Assembly: GCA_938008555.1 (NCBI GenBank)
Contig: CALLKE010000267.1
Span: 1 to 7,439 of the forward strand
Direction of reading: 5' to 3'
Length of the DNA: 7,439 bases
From: an uncultured Pedobacter sp.
GTDB lineage: Bacteria; Bacteroidota; Bacteroidia; Sphingobacteriales; Sphingobacteriaceae
The notes beneath the pieces are model-generated. The model ran no database searches. It was not told where the DNA came from and worked only from the letters and a program-made list of their open reading frames with translations. This document shows positions 1 through 5,904 of the stretch, in pieces. How positions within the stretch are numbered: position 1 is the stretch's first letter; the number at the start of each line of letters is the position of its first letter. The position numbers were made by a program, and so were the translations under genes.

Positions 1-350
1 TTCAGTTTTCTAAGGTCAGCTTCTGCAATATGATATTGTTTGGTAATTCCGTAAATTGTTTGTTTTGGCTGTAGAACTATTTTAGTAACATTACCCGAAA
101 TAGAAGCTACAGGTTTTTCTGCAGTATTTTTAGGTTTTTCGTCTGCTTTTTTACTGATGACAAGAACATCACCAATATTAAGTTTTCCATCTTTAACTTT
201 TGGGTTTAGTTTATAGAGTTCATCTATAGAAATCCCATATTTTTTCGAAATGTTATATGGATTTTCTTTAGCTTCTACGGTGTGCGTTTTCTGTGCGAAA
301 ACCACTAAACCAGATACTGAAAAAGCGAATATCAGAAGTTTTTTCATCAT
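1..350 (-). CDS. Secreted LysM-domain protein, Bacteroidota type (3' end cut off by window edge)
   Basis: Reading from an ATG-ATG pair at 350/347 gives 116 residues with no stop before the window edge, so the C-terminus is missing. Residues 1-19 form a signal peptide (MMKK, then a hydrophobic run ending VVFA), with probable cleavage before Q20; the FAQ end is common in flavobacterial exports. A first LysM repeat covers about residues 23-66 (HTVEAKENPYNISKKYGIS, ELYKLNP, LNIGDVL). After a charged linker (about 67-88), a second LysM starts near 90 (QTIYGITKQYHI). LysM repeats bind N-acetylglucosamine in peptidoglycan, so the protein should sit in the periplasm or on the envelope; whatever lies downstream of the repeats is outside the window. 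There is no SD before the ATG, and the A/T-rich leader fits Bacteroidota. Its style is foreign to the phage genes beside it. The family call is firm; the exact role is unknown. Confidence 0.85.
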   Translation of the reverse strand, partial: MMKKLLIFAFSVSGLVVFAQKTHTVEAKENPYNISKKYGISIDELYKLNPKVKDGKLNIGDVLVISKKADEKPKNTAEKPVASISGNVTKIVLQPKQTIYGITKQYHIAEADLRKL

Positions 351-352
351 TT

Positions 353-556
353 TTAAATAAAGTACAAAAATACTGCTTTCTGTTTAACTTTTACAATCCA
401 ATAACCATTTCTTATGTATCCTACAAGAGCATCTTCTGTGCATGTAAGCGTTGTTCTATCTTTACCTGAATAAATAGCACAAATTCTTCTTAGACAAGAT
501 GGAGCCGAAGGATCATATTTGAAATACTCAGAAAATAATTTTACTTCTTCCCCCAC
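353..556 (-). pseudogene. Truncated HNH/AP2-type homing endonuclease, N-terminal stump
   Basis: From a GTG at 556, which has GGGAGG four bases upstream inside the end of nrdB, the frame gives about 67 residues before TAA. The body (LFSEYFKYDPSAPSCLRR, then GKDRTTL, then GYIRNGYWIVKVKQKA) follows the N-terminal plan of phage HNH and AP2/HNH free-standing homing endonucleases: a YFxYDpxSPSxLRW-like opening followed by GYIxxxGYWxVKVxxK. In that family the next residues should be an HR-I-W segment leading to the HNH catalytic core. Here the frame instead reads VFLYFI and stops, exactly where flavobacterial sequence begins. No catalytic His-Asn-His residues are present, so the product would be inactive. 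Such endonucleases are commonly inserted beside phage nrd genes, which fits its place after nrdB. The family assignment is by pattern memory and moderate. Confidence 0.55.
365..396 (-). promoter_or_regulatory. Possible Bacteroidota-type promoter of the LysM gene
   Basis: On the minus strand TATTTTTG (365-372) matches the Bacteroidota -7 consensus TAnnTTTG, and it lies 14 bases before the first ATG at 350. A TTG at 394-396, 21 bases upstream, could be the -33 element, but it falls inside sequence that still codes for the phage-like HNH fragment. The -33 match may therefore be chance if the joint lies between the two boxes. Confidence 0.45.
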
Positions 557-1506
557 ACGTCCTCCCAACTTCCAGTTAATGCCCCTTTTGCGTAATCGAC
601 TACTTTTTGTTCAAAGAAATTAGTATGGGTTACTCCTAACATTCCTTCTACCCATTTTAATGGGTTCTCCTTAATCTTGAAGATTCCTTTCATACCAAGA
701 GAAATTAATCTTCTATCCGCAATATATCTGACATACTGTTTAACTTCCTCTTTGGAAAGCTCATCCCCAGTATATAGTCCAAAAGCTAAATCAATAAAAG
801 CATCCTCTAATTCAACCATTTTTGCTGCATGTGAGTATATTTTTGATTTTAGATCATCATTCCACAATTCTCTATTCTCAGAGATGTAAACCTTAAATAA
901 CTTTATCATGCTCTCTGTATGAAGTGTTTCATCTGCCATTGACCACGCAATAATCTGCCCCATTCCTTTCATTTCACCATGTCTAGCAAAGTTCAATAAA
1001 ATTACAAATGAACTAAATAGTTGCATACCCTCTGTAAATGCACTAAACACTGCAATTTGTTCTGCAATTGTTTTATTTTCAGGGGTAAACTCGGTAATAA
1101 ATTCATGTTTTAATCTCATCTCTTGATAAGATAAGAATTCATTATATGTAGATTCAGGCATCCCTAAAGATTCAATCAAATGAGAGTATGCAGCAATATG
1201 TGTAGCTTCCCTTGCAGCAAAACTAGAAAGCATCATTCTAATTTCTGGGTGTGGAAATGCGGGAAGATAATTTTTAACATATGCTCCAGCTACATCTATA
1301 TCCCCTTGAGTAAAGAATCTAAAGATATGTGTTAGTAGATTTTTCTTTTCTGTAGATAATTTATTTTTCCAATCAGCAATGTCTTCGGCCATAGGTTGTT
1401 CCGTGTGAATCCAATGCATTTGCTCAGATTCTAAAAATGCAGTGTATGCCCACGGATACTTAAATGGCTTAAACTCAGTTCTTTCTGTCGTTATTTTAGT
1501 TTTCAC
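541..1506 (-). CDS. nrdB: Class I ribonucleotide reductase beta subunit (R2, tyrosyl-radical type)
   Basis: This is the radical-generating subunit that supplies the electron hole used by NrdA to reduce ribonucleotides. Counting from GTG 1506 (321 residues), the di-iron ligands are all visible: D69, E100, H103, E159, E193 and H196, with the radical tyrosine at Y107 (motif EATHIAAY). The D-to-E (31), E-to-H (3), H-to-Y (4), E-to-E (34) and E-to-H (3) spacings equal those of E. coli R2, and only the middle segment is shorter. The retained Tyr and carboxylates point to a classical Fe-Tyr enzyme rather than a Tyr-less one. A GTG at 1524 would add six residues, but AAGGAG sits six bases before GTG 1506, so I choose that start. 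The gene starts ten bases after the nrdA stop, and its 3' end overlaps the HNH stump. It is shorter than E. coli R2 (about 375), as many viral R2s are. Confidence 0.95.
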   Translation of the reverse strand: MKTKITTERTEFKPFKYPWAYTAFLESEQMHWIHTEQPMAEDIADWKNKLSTEKKNLLTHIFRFFTQGDIDVAGAYVKNYLPAFPHPEIRMMLSSFAAREATHIAAYSHLIESLGMPESTYNEFLSYQEMRLKHEFITEFTPENKTIAEQIAVFSAFTEGMQLFSSFVILLNFARHGEMKGMGQIIAWSMADETLHTESMIKLFKVYISENRELWNDDLKSKIYSHAAKMVELEDAFIDLAFGLYTGDELSKEEVKQYVRYIADRRLISLGMKGIFKIKENPLKWVEGMLGVTHTNFFEQKVVDYAKGALTGSWEDVWGKK

Positions 1507-1512
1507 GTAATT

Positions 1513-1518
1513 CTCCTT
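1513..1518 (-). promoter_or_regulatory. Ribosome binding site deciding the nrdB start
   Basis: AAGGAG on the minus strand overlaps the TAA stop of nrdA and lies six bases before GTG 1504-1506. The alternative upstream GTG at 1522-1524 lies before this site and has no SD of its own. The overlap couples nrdA termination to nrdB initiation. Confidence 0.8.
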
Positions 1519-3304
1519 ACTCACATGCTAGACAATCATCTTGAGTCATTTTTTCCAAGGGTATCTTTTCTAATTTTTCTCGTAAAATTTTCATACCAAC
1601 CTTATCCGCACTCCTTAATTTAGAGCTTCTTAGATAATAAAGACTCTTCAATCCTTTTTTCCAAGCAAGAAAGTGAATTGCATGCAAGTATTTGATATCT
1701 GTTTTTGGGCTAAGAAAAATATTTGTACTAATCGACTGATCAATATACTTTTGCCTATCTGCGGAATGTTCAATAATCCATCTTTGGTCAATTTCCATCG
1801 CAGTTTTAAATACTTCTTTTTCAATAATAGAGAGTTCTTCTAAATGTTGAACAGAACCATCATTAGCAATGATACTTGACCACGTATCTTCATACCACTT
1901 ATATCCAAGAGTTGTACTTTTAGATTTCAAGATAGAATCTAAAAATCTATTCTTAATAATAAAAGCACCAGAACTTGTATCTTGTCTATATACATTAGCA
2001 GAGTATGGCTCAATACTTGGACTAGTATTTTGCATAATTAAACTAGAAGTTGCATTTGGAGCCACGGCCAATACGTGACTCAATCTTTTATTAACACCGT
2101 ATTCTTCTGCGTCCGGGCATGGTCCCCTTTCTTTAGTCAGTGTTTCATTTGCTAAATCTGCATATTTTCTGATATGCTTAAATATTTGAATGTTGCACGA
2201 TTTAGCAAGAGCACTTTCAAATGAAATATTATTCTTTTGTAAATACGCATGAAACCCTAACGCCCCAAGCCCAACACTTCTTTCACGATATGCACTATAT
2301 CTTGCTCGTGAGATTGCGTCTGGTGCGTTGTCAATAAAATATTGTAGAGCATTATCCAACATTTCAATAACGTCATGAATAAATATTGAATTATCTTTCC
2401 ATTCATCAAAATACTCTAAGTTTACAGAAGACAGACAACAAACAGCAGTTCTCTCTTTTGATGTAGCAAGACTTACTTCCACACAAATGTTTGATCCATG
2501 ATTTTTTAATCCAGCTAATTTTTGATATTCAGGAAGTCCTTCATTTGCCCTATCAATAAACCAAAGATACGGTTCACCAGTTTGCATACGAATTTCTAAA
2601 AGAGCTTCCCATAATTTTTTAGCAGAAACTATTTCAGTAACTTTTCCATTACTAGGATCAATCAACTCCCATGAGTCATCTTTTTCTGGATTATTTGTAC
2701 ATTCTTCAATAAGCTGCATAAATCTGTCTGTAATATTTACGCCATGGTTTAGATGCGGAGATTTAAGATTTTGATCTCCAGTAGCTTTTCTCATTTCTAA
2801 AAATTGCATAATTTCTGGATGGTTGATATCTAGGAATGCGGCGTAACTTCCTCTCCTTGTACTTCCTTGCTTGTATGCAGCACTACAAACTTCATATGTT
2901 TTTAAGTGCTGCATAACCCCGGTTGAGTTTGCTCCTTGTTGTCTGATTCTGAAATGAACCCCAACACCACCTCCAAGCATTGATAGCCAGTTTGTTTCAG
3001 ACAATGTATTAACTAAACCTTCTGAGGTATCTTCTAAATAATTTAGATAACAACTAACAGGAAGCCCTCGTTTATTCCTCCCGAAGGAAAGGATAGGGGT
3101 ACTATAAGACAACCAGTGCCTGCTACTATACTCATAGAGTCTCTGAGCATGCTCTGAATTCGATGCAAATTCAGAACTTACAAATGCAAATCTTTCTTGA
3201 GGAGAAAGTTCATTACTCATCATGTAAGAATCTTTTAATCTTTTTCTGCCAACTACATCAATAAGATTATCTCTATTATAATCTAATTTAATATTATATT
3301 TCAT
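1517..3304 (-). CDS. nrdA: Class I ribonucleotide reductase alpha subunit (R1), lacking the ATP cone
   Basis: The catalytic subunit reduces ribonucleoside diphosphates to 2'-deoxy forms together with NrdB. At 595 residues it lacks the ~90-residue N-terminal ATP cone of E. coli NrdA (761) and begins close to the catalytic domain. Visible residues are the redox cysteine C85 (GLPVSCYL), the active-site set N272-C274-E276 (NICVEV; C274 would be the thiyl radical), the partner cysteine C289 followed by an unusual second C290 (CCLSSVNL), the phosphate-binding loop PNATSS at 416-421, the radical-transfer pair Y556-Y557 (SLYYLRS), and a C-terminal CxxC at 591/594 for thioredoxin or glutaredoxin exchange. 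It should be catalytically complete. Without an ATP cone it should escape dATP feedback inhibition, as is known for several phage enzymes. The ATG directly abuts the TAG of the preceding gene with no well-spaced SD, implying coupled translation. It is the second gene of the nrd transcript. Confidence 0.95.
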   Translation of the reverse strand: MKYNIKLDYNRDNLIDVVGRKRLKDSYMMSNELSPQERFAFVSSEFASNSEHAQRLYEYSSRHWLSYSTPILSFGRNKRGLPVSCYLNYLEDTSEGLVNTLSETNWLSMLGGGVGVHFRIRQQGANSTGVMQHLKTYEVCSAAYKQGSTRRGSYAAFLDINHPEIMQFLEMRKATGDQNLKSPHLNHGVNITDRFMQLIEECTNNPEKDDSWELIDPSNGKVTEIVSAKKLWEALLEIRMQTGEPYLWFIDRANEGLPEYQKLAGLKNHGSNICVEVSLATSKERTAVCCLSSVNLEYFDEWKDNSIFIHDVIEMLDNALQYFIDNAPDAISRARYSAYRERSVGLGALGFHAYLQKNNISFESALAKSCNIQIFKHIRKYADLANETLTKERGPCPDAEEYGVNKRLSHVLAVAPNATSSLIMQNTSPSIEPYSANVYRQDTSSGAFIIKNRFLDSILKSKSTTLGYKWYEDTWSSIIANDGSVQHLEELSIIEKEVFKTAMEIDQRWIIEHSADRQKYIDQSISTNIFLSPKTDIKYLHAIHFLAWKKGLKSLYYLRSSKLRSADKVGMKILREKLEKIPLEKMTQDDCLACE

Positions 3305-3634
3305 CTATTCTGTTTGTCCTCTATTTCTGTAAAATTCATTTAGCAATCTATTATTCTTACTTTTATCAATAGCTGCCCTACTTGCATAACCCGAGTTTAG
3401 CCACTCTGAATCAATACGTTCATTACCAACCCATCTTAAACCATCTACAATCTCTCCAAAACGATTCCTATGCGTACTTGTTTGCATTTCCATAGGTGAG
3501 GTCGTATCCATTCCTAAATCCCATAGAAGCTTGTTTAAAGCCTCTTTATTATCAATTATTTTGGATAACTCATCACTACTGTACATTTTAAGTAATTCAG
3601 AATAACTAATATATACTAACGCTACAATTTTCAT
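3305..3634 (-). CDS. Phage protein of unknown function, first gene of the nrd operon
   Basis: A 109-residue protein that I do not recognise. It has a short hydrophobic opening (MKIVALVYIS) that is too short and too soon interrupted to be a convincing signal peptide. A helical acidic/basic stretch follows (about 15-40), then a conserved-looking middle with STHRNRFGEIVDGLRWVGN (53-71) and a polar C-terminus rich in Lys, Arg and Asn. There are no cysteines and no metal-binding motif. The start is supported by GGGAGG four bases before the ATG. Its TAG stop touches the nrdA ATG with no gap. Being the first gene behind the promoter and coupled to nrdA suggests a role linked to ribonucleotide reduction or its control, but that is inference from position only. 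Confidence 0.75.
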   Translation of the reverse strand: MKIVALVYISYSELLKMYSSDELSKIIDNKEALNKLLWDLGMDTTSPMEMQTSTHRNRFGEIVDGLRWVGNERIDSEWLNSGYASRAAIDKSKNNRLLNEFYRNRGQTE

Positions 3635-3648
3635 CTAACCTCCCAATA

Positions 3649-3672
3649 AGCCAAGGGCTTTCGCCCAAGGCT
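3649..3672 (-). promoter_or_regulatory. GNRA-capped hairpin in the 5' leader of the nrd operon
   Basis: On the minus strand the RNA reads AGCC-UU-GGGC-GAAA-GCCC-UU-GGCU: two four-pair stems separated by a symmetric tandem U-U internal loop and closed by a GAAA tetraloop. It ends four bases before the GGGAGG ribosome binding site of the 109-residue gene and lies wholly within the predicted leader (start near 3685). No U-run follows, so it is not an intrinsic terminator. It could stabilise the mRNA, be a nuclease processing site, or bind a regulator. Confidence 0.65.
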
Positions 3673-3691
3673 AAATAAAACGTGACCTGAC

Positions 3692-3720
3692 ATTATACCA
3701 TATTAAATTTAAAAAGTCCA
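3692..3720 (-). promoter_or_regulatory. Sigma70-type promoter for the nrd operon
   Basis: On the minus strand the -35 is TGGACT (3715-3720; 4 of 6 match TTGACA), the spacer is 17 bases, and the -10 is a perfect TATAAT (3692-3697) preceded by an extended TGG. The spacer is almost pure A/T. Transcription should start near 3685, giving a leader of about 50 bases that contains the hairpin. The promoter fits between the thyX stop and the 109-residue gene. Confidence 0.8.
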
Positions 3721-3722
3721 GC

Positions 3723-4646
3723 TTAATCTTGAACTTCTAGTAACTTTCTATATTGTATAAATCCTTTAAGATTACCAGACCAATAGTGCCCTTTTCGATC
3801 CATATGAGAAACACCAATAGCAAATTTCGGTACACTCATATTAAGTTGCACTTCTTCAAGAGAAAATTTTTCATTCTCCATCACACACCCTTGATGCTCA
3901 GTCGGAGACATATGTGGCTTAGGGCCAGAAAACAATTTAGTAAAGATTTCTATTGCTTTTTCTTTGCTTTCATTGAGCCTACGATAAGATACCTGAGCAC
4001 AGCAAGATGCAGAAATCTTTAAAGCTTCGCCAATATTAAGTGAGTTACCATCACTATCGTAATACAACTGCCTGCTTGCAGTCGTTACGGTATGGATATA
4101 CGGCAAATGCCATTGTCCTTTTTCCAATTGAACTGGTAAGCTTTGGTCTAGCTTGTCTTTCATTAGTCTAGCTAACGCAACAATTTCAGGTTGCGCTGCA
4201 TCAGGGTCATCCCTCAACCAGAAAAAATTATCCCATTCCGTCGCCGTAATAATTACAGTAATTGTACTGAAAGGTTCAGTAATACGATTAGCCCATTGTT
4301 TATGTAGTCCGAGTCTAGATAAGAGCTTTGAAATCGTAAATGCACCTGTTGCAGCGTATTTCCATATTAATTTTGTAGCCGCTAATCTCCATCCTGACAT
4401 TTCTTCTTTGCTAGACATTCCAGCTTTATTTTTTCCATAAACATAAGGAACCACTGGGTCACTGTTGAATTGTATCATTTTATCCACAGGAACTGCTCTT
4501 GAACTCTGAGCATTTCTGGAAAATAATCTATGTGTAAGTATCTCCGCGTGAAGGTATCTCGGATATGACAACTGAAAAGTCGTTAATCTGTTTCCCATTG
4601 GACTAACACTGTCGGCTACAATCGAGGCATTAATCGGATATTGCAT
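3723..4646 (-). CDS. thyX: Flavin-dependent thymidylate synthase
   Basis: ThyX methylates dUMP to dTMP using methylenetetrahydrofolate, FAD and NADPH, and releases tetrahydrofolate, so no dihydrofolate reductase is needed. The ThyX signature RHRxxSxNxxSxR appears at residues 38-50 as THRLFSRNAQSSR; only the first Arg is replaced (T38), and S48 matches the Ser that contacts dUMP. The C-terminal substrate-binding segment is present as GNLKGFIQYRK (291-301). A SYRRLNE segment lies at 220-226. At 307 residues it is longer than the compact bacterial enzymes (about 220-250), with extra sequence around residues 60-120. The ATG overlaps the TAA of the preceding gene by one base (TAATG), with GAAAGG just upstream, so it is coupled to the diphosphohydrolase gene. 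The neighbouring NrdAB and pyrophosphohydrolases support a dNTP-supply role. Confidence 0.93.
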   Translation of the reverse strand: MQYPINASIVADSVSPMGNRLTTFQLSYPRYLHAEILTHRLFSRNAQSSRAVPVDKMIQFNSDPVVPYVYGKNKAGMSSKEEMSGWRLAATKLIWKYAATGAFTISKLLSRLGLHKQWANRITEPFSTITVIITATEWDNFFWLRDDPDAAQPEIVALARLMKDKLDQSLPVQLEKGQWHLPYIHTVTTASRQLYYDSDGNSLNIGEALKISASCCAQVSYRRLNESKEKAIEIFTKLFSGPKPHMSPTEHQGCVMENEKFSLEEVQLNMSVPKFAIGVSHMDRKGHYWSGNLKGFIQYRKLLEVQD

Positions 4647-5191
4647 TAGTTATCGCCTTTCAACTCTTTATCAAGAATAAACATTAAATTACAAATTGCA
4701 TTAGCTAAGTGATGTGTGCCTAAACCGCCCTCACCATCATCTTTAGTTTTACCAATTCTCCAGTTTTGCATGTGTCTCATGGCCGCTGAATAAAACTCAT
4801 GTCTCCAATTTGGGATATCTCTCCAGTTCTCAGGAGGGTATTTATCTTTACTTTTAGCTAGTACCATAGCTACTTCATTTAATGCATCATGTGGAAGCAA
4901 GTAATAATCTGGCTTAGTTACACTAGACTTCATTGTCACTTTGTTTTGTGGAGTAGTAAAAGTTAATTTTTGTTTTGGGGTAAAAACATCCACAGAAGGG
5001 GTTTGTTTTTGAAATTTCTCCAAATACTCTCCGGGTGATTCGTATAGTGAAGAAATAGATACCTGCAAATTGCAACCAGAACCGGGCTTTTGAGCAGTAA
5101 TAAAATTTTCACTAGAGAATGAAGTTATCACTAATCTCCCGTACACAGAAGACCAAACAGATTTCCCAATATATAAATCTTTTTTATTCAA
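4646..5191 (-). CDS. MazZ/DUF5664-type dATP/dGTP diphosphohydrolase-like protein with extra N-terminal domain
   Basis: Counting from TTG 5191 (181 residues), the C-terminal part (about 90-175) has the plan of the all-alpha domain once called DUF5664 and now linked to dATP/dGTP diphosphohydrolases such as phage MazZ: KPDYYLLP, then NEVAMVLA, KYPPENWR, AMRHMQNW, and the late GTHHLANAICNLMFIL helix. These enzymes remove pyrophosphate from purine dNTPs. The first ~60 residues (KSVWSSVYGRLVITSF ... SISSLYESPGEYLE) look like a small beta-rich, SH3-like domain joined by a polar linker. That fusion may modulate or target the enzyme, but I cannot name it. A GTG at 5197 overlaps the SD AAGGAG, so the TTG five bases after the SD is the likelier start. 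It overlaps the MazG-like gene by eight bases (TTGAATAA). The named function is homology-level inference. Confidence 0.78.
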   Translation of the reverse strand: MNKKDLYIGKSVWSSVYGRLVITSFSSENFITAQKPGSGCNLQVSISSLYESPGEYLEKFQKQTPSVDVFTPKQKLTFTTPQNKVTMKSSVTKPDYYLLPHDALNEVAMVLAKSKDKYPPENWRDIPNWRHEFYSAAMRHMQNWRIGKTKDDGEGGLGTHHLANAICNLMFILDKELKGDN

Positions 5192-5669
5192 TTTCACTCC
5201 TTACTAAAAGATCAGAAAGATCAACACTTACAAAACTAAGCGGCTTCATTACCTTGTCATCTGATCGTCTTTTAATTACCCATACCCCGTATTGTTCGTT
5301 TTTCGTGAGATACACTTCTCCGGGAGTGCCTTTAGATCGGATTGCAACTTCAGCTTCATCAGCAATCTTTTCTTTATCTGTTTCTTTAATAAACTTACTC
5401 AGGTTATTATCGGCAATTCTTTTAAGAGCCTCTTCTACATTAACACCTAGATTTTTTAATTTTTGCAGATGTCCATATGCGACAACAAGAACGTCAATCA
5501 CTCCATCTAAAGTTTCTTTAAGATCATTTGCCTCGATTCCATCCCTTAGTTCTTTGACTTCTGATTCAAGAATCCCTTGTTGATCCAAGAAATCTTGTCT
5601 AGTTACTTTTTTATCTTTTCCTGCAATTGTATTAAAATCGTAGCAGCTTCGTTTGAATTCATTCGACAA
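5184..5669 (-). CDS. MazG-like nucleoside triphosphate pyrophosphohydrolase
   Basis: Counting from the TTG at 5669 (161 residues), an all-alpha MazG-type core spans about residues 25-95. It shows an E37xxE40 helix (ILESEVKEL) and the partner helix E52xxD55xxxD59 (ETLDGVIDVLVV), the acidic quartet that holds Mg2+ for hydrolysis of NTPs or dNTPs to monophosphates and pyrophosphate. VNVEEALKRIADNNLSKF follows, as in many phage members. The C-terminal GVWVIKRRSDDKV(M)KP...VDLSDLL tail is also usual in phage MazG-like proteins. An ATG at 5678 directly abuts the SD with no spacing, so the TTG nine bases downstream of AGGGAGG is preferred; the choice changes only three residues. It overlaps the genes on both sides. 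Substrate (dUTP, dCTP, a damaged nucleotide, or ppGpp) cannot be read from sequence; placement before thyX would suit dUMP supply. Confidence 0.85.
   Translation of the reverse strand: MSNEFKRSCYDFNTIAGKDKKVTRQDFLDQQGILESEVKELRDGIEANDLKETLDGVIDVLVVAYGHLQKLKNLGVNVEEALKRIADNNLSKFIKETDKEKIADEAEVAIRSKGTPGEVYLTKNEQYGVWVIKRRSDDKVMKPLSFVSVDLSDLLVRSEIE
5197..5202 (-). promoter_or_regulatory. Ribosome binding site deciding a TTG start
   Basis: AAGGAG on the minus strand is followed by five bases and then TTG (5189-5191). The in-frame GTG at 5195-5197 shares its G with this SD and cannot use it, so the diphosphohydrolase-like gene should start at TTG. Confidence 0.7.
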
Positions 5670-5874
5670 TTTCTGCATCCTCCCTGTAAATAAAATTTAA
5701 TGTAGATGGTGTTGTTGGTGTTCTGACCCAGTATGCTTTGACTACACTGATCTCGTTATTAGAGTTCGGAGCGAGAATAAAATCATACTCGATTTCCAGC
5801 ACTCTGAATTCTGCACCAATATGTTTATTGTACCACAACAATGCATCTTTACATTTATTAATCTTCACTTTCAT
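5659..5874 (-). CDS. Small conserved-looking phage protein, function unknown
   Basis: A 71-residue protein opening MKVKINKCKDALLWYNKHIG and ending in YREDAEIVE. The pattern of a MKVKIxxC start, a WYxxxIG turn and a D-A-E-(I/V)-V end recurs in small hypothetical proteins of many phages, probably a small beta-rich fold; I know of no established function. It is the first gene of the block leading to ThyX and overlaps the MazG-like start. No clear SD precedes its ATG. Instead the start region is a 13-base tandem duplicate (see the repeat entry), so its translation signal is odd. Confidence 0.72.
   Translation of the reverse strand: MKVKINKCKDALLWYNKHIGAEFRVLEIEYDFILAPNSNNEISVVKAYWVRTPTTPSTLNFIYREDAEIVE
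5679..5685 (-). promoter_or_regulatory. Ribosome binding site with unusual placement before the MazG-like gene
   Basis: AGGGAGG lies directly against an ATG (5676-5678), leaving no spacer, but nine bases before an in-frame TTG (5667-5669). Normal SD spacing favours the TTG. Confidence 0.6.
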
Positions 5875-5890
5875 TGGTCTTCACTTTCAT
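5862..5890 (-). repeat. 13-base direct repeat duplicating a translation start
   Basis: ATGAAAGTGAAGA occurs twice on the minus strand (5878-5890 and 5862-5874) with a 16-base period. The second copy is the start of the 71-residue gene. The first copy opens a different frame that encodes only a ten-residue peptide (MKVKTNESED) and ends inside the gene. Confidence 0.85.
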
Positions 5891-5904
5891 GCTTATTTAG
5901 AGAC

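Noticed and set aside
350..400. Prophage attachment site at the joint
   Set aside because: No integrase, tRNA gene or repeated core is visible, and the adjacent phage genes are replication-type genes rather than a lysogeny end.
677..889. Plus-strand open frame of 70 codons opposite nrdB
   Set aside because: It lies wholly antisense to the conserved ferritin-like part of nrdB, has no recognisable product, and is best explained as a shadow of that gene.
3649..3672. Leader hairpin as a terminator for thyX
   Set aside because: No U-run follows on the minus strand and the nrd promoter lies between thyX and the hairpin, so it sits in the next transcript's leader.
3753..4440. Two plus-strand open frames opposite thyX
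   Set aside because: Both are antisense to conserved ThyX sequence, lack protein-like motifs, and have no promoter on that strand.
4646..5191. Calling the window a 2-aminoadenine (Z-genome) pathway
   Set aside because: Only a MazZ-like domain is present; PurZ, DatZ and a dedicated polymerase are not in the window, and DUF5664 proteins also occur outside Z-genome phages.
5119..5583. 154-codon plus-strand open frame opposite the MazG-like gene
   Set aside because: Serine- and leucine-rich low-quality translation antisense to a clear MazG-type core; a composition artefact.
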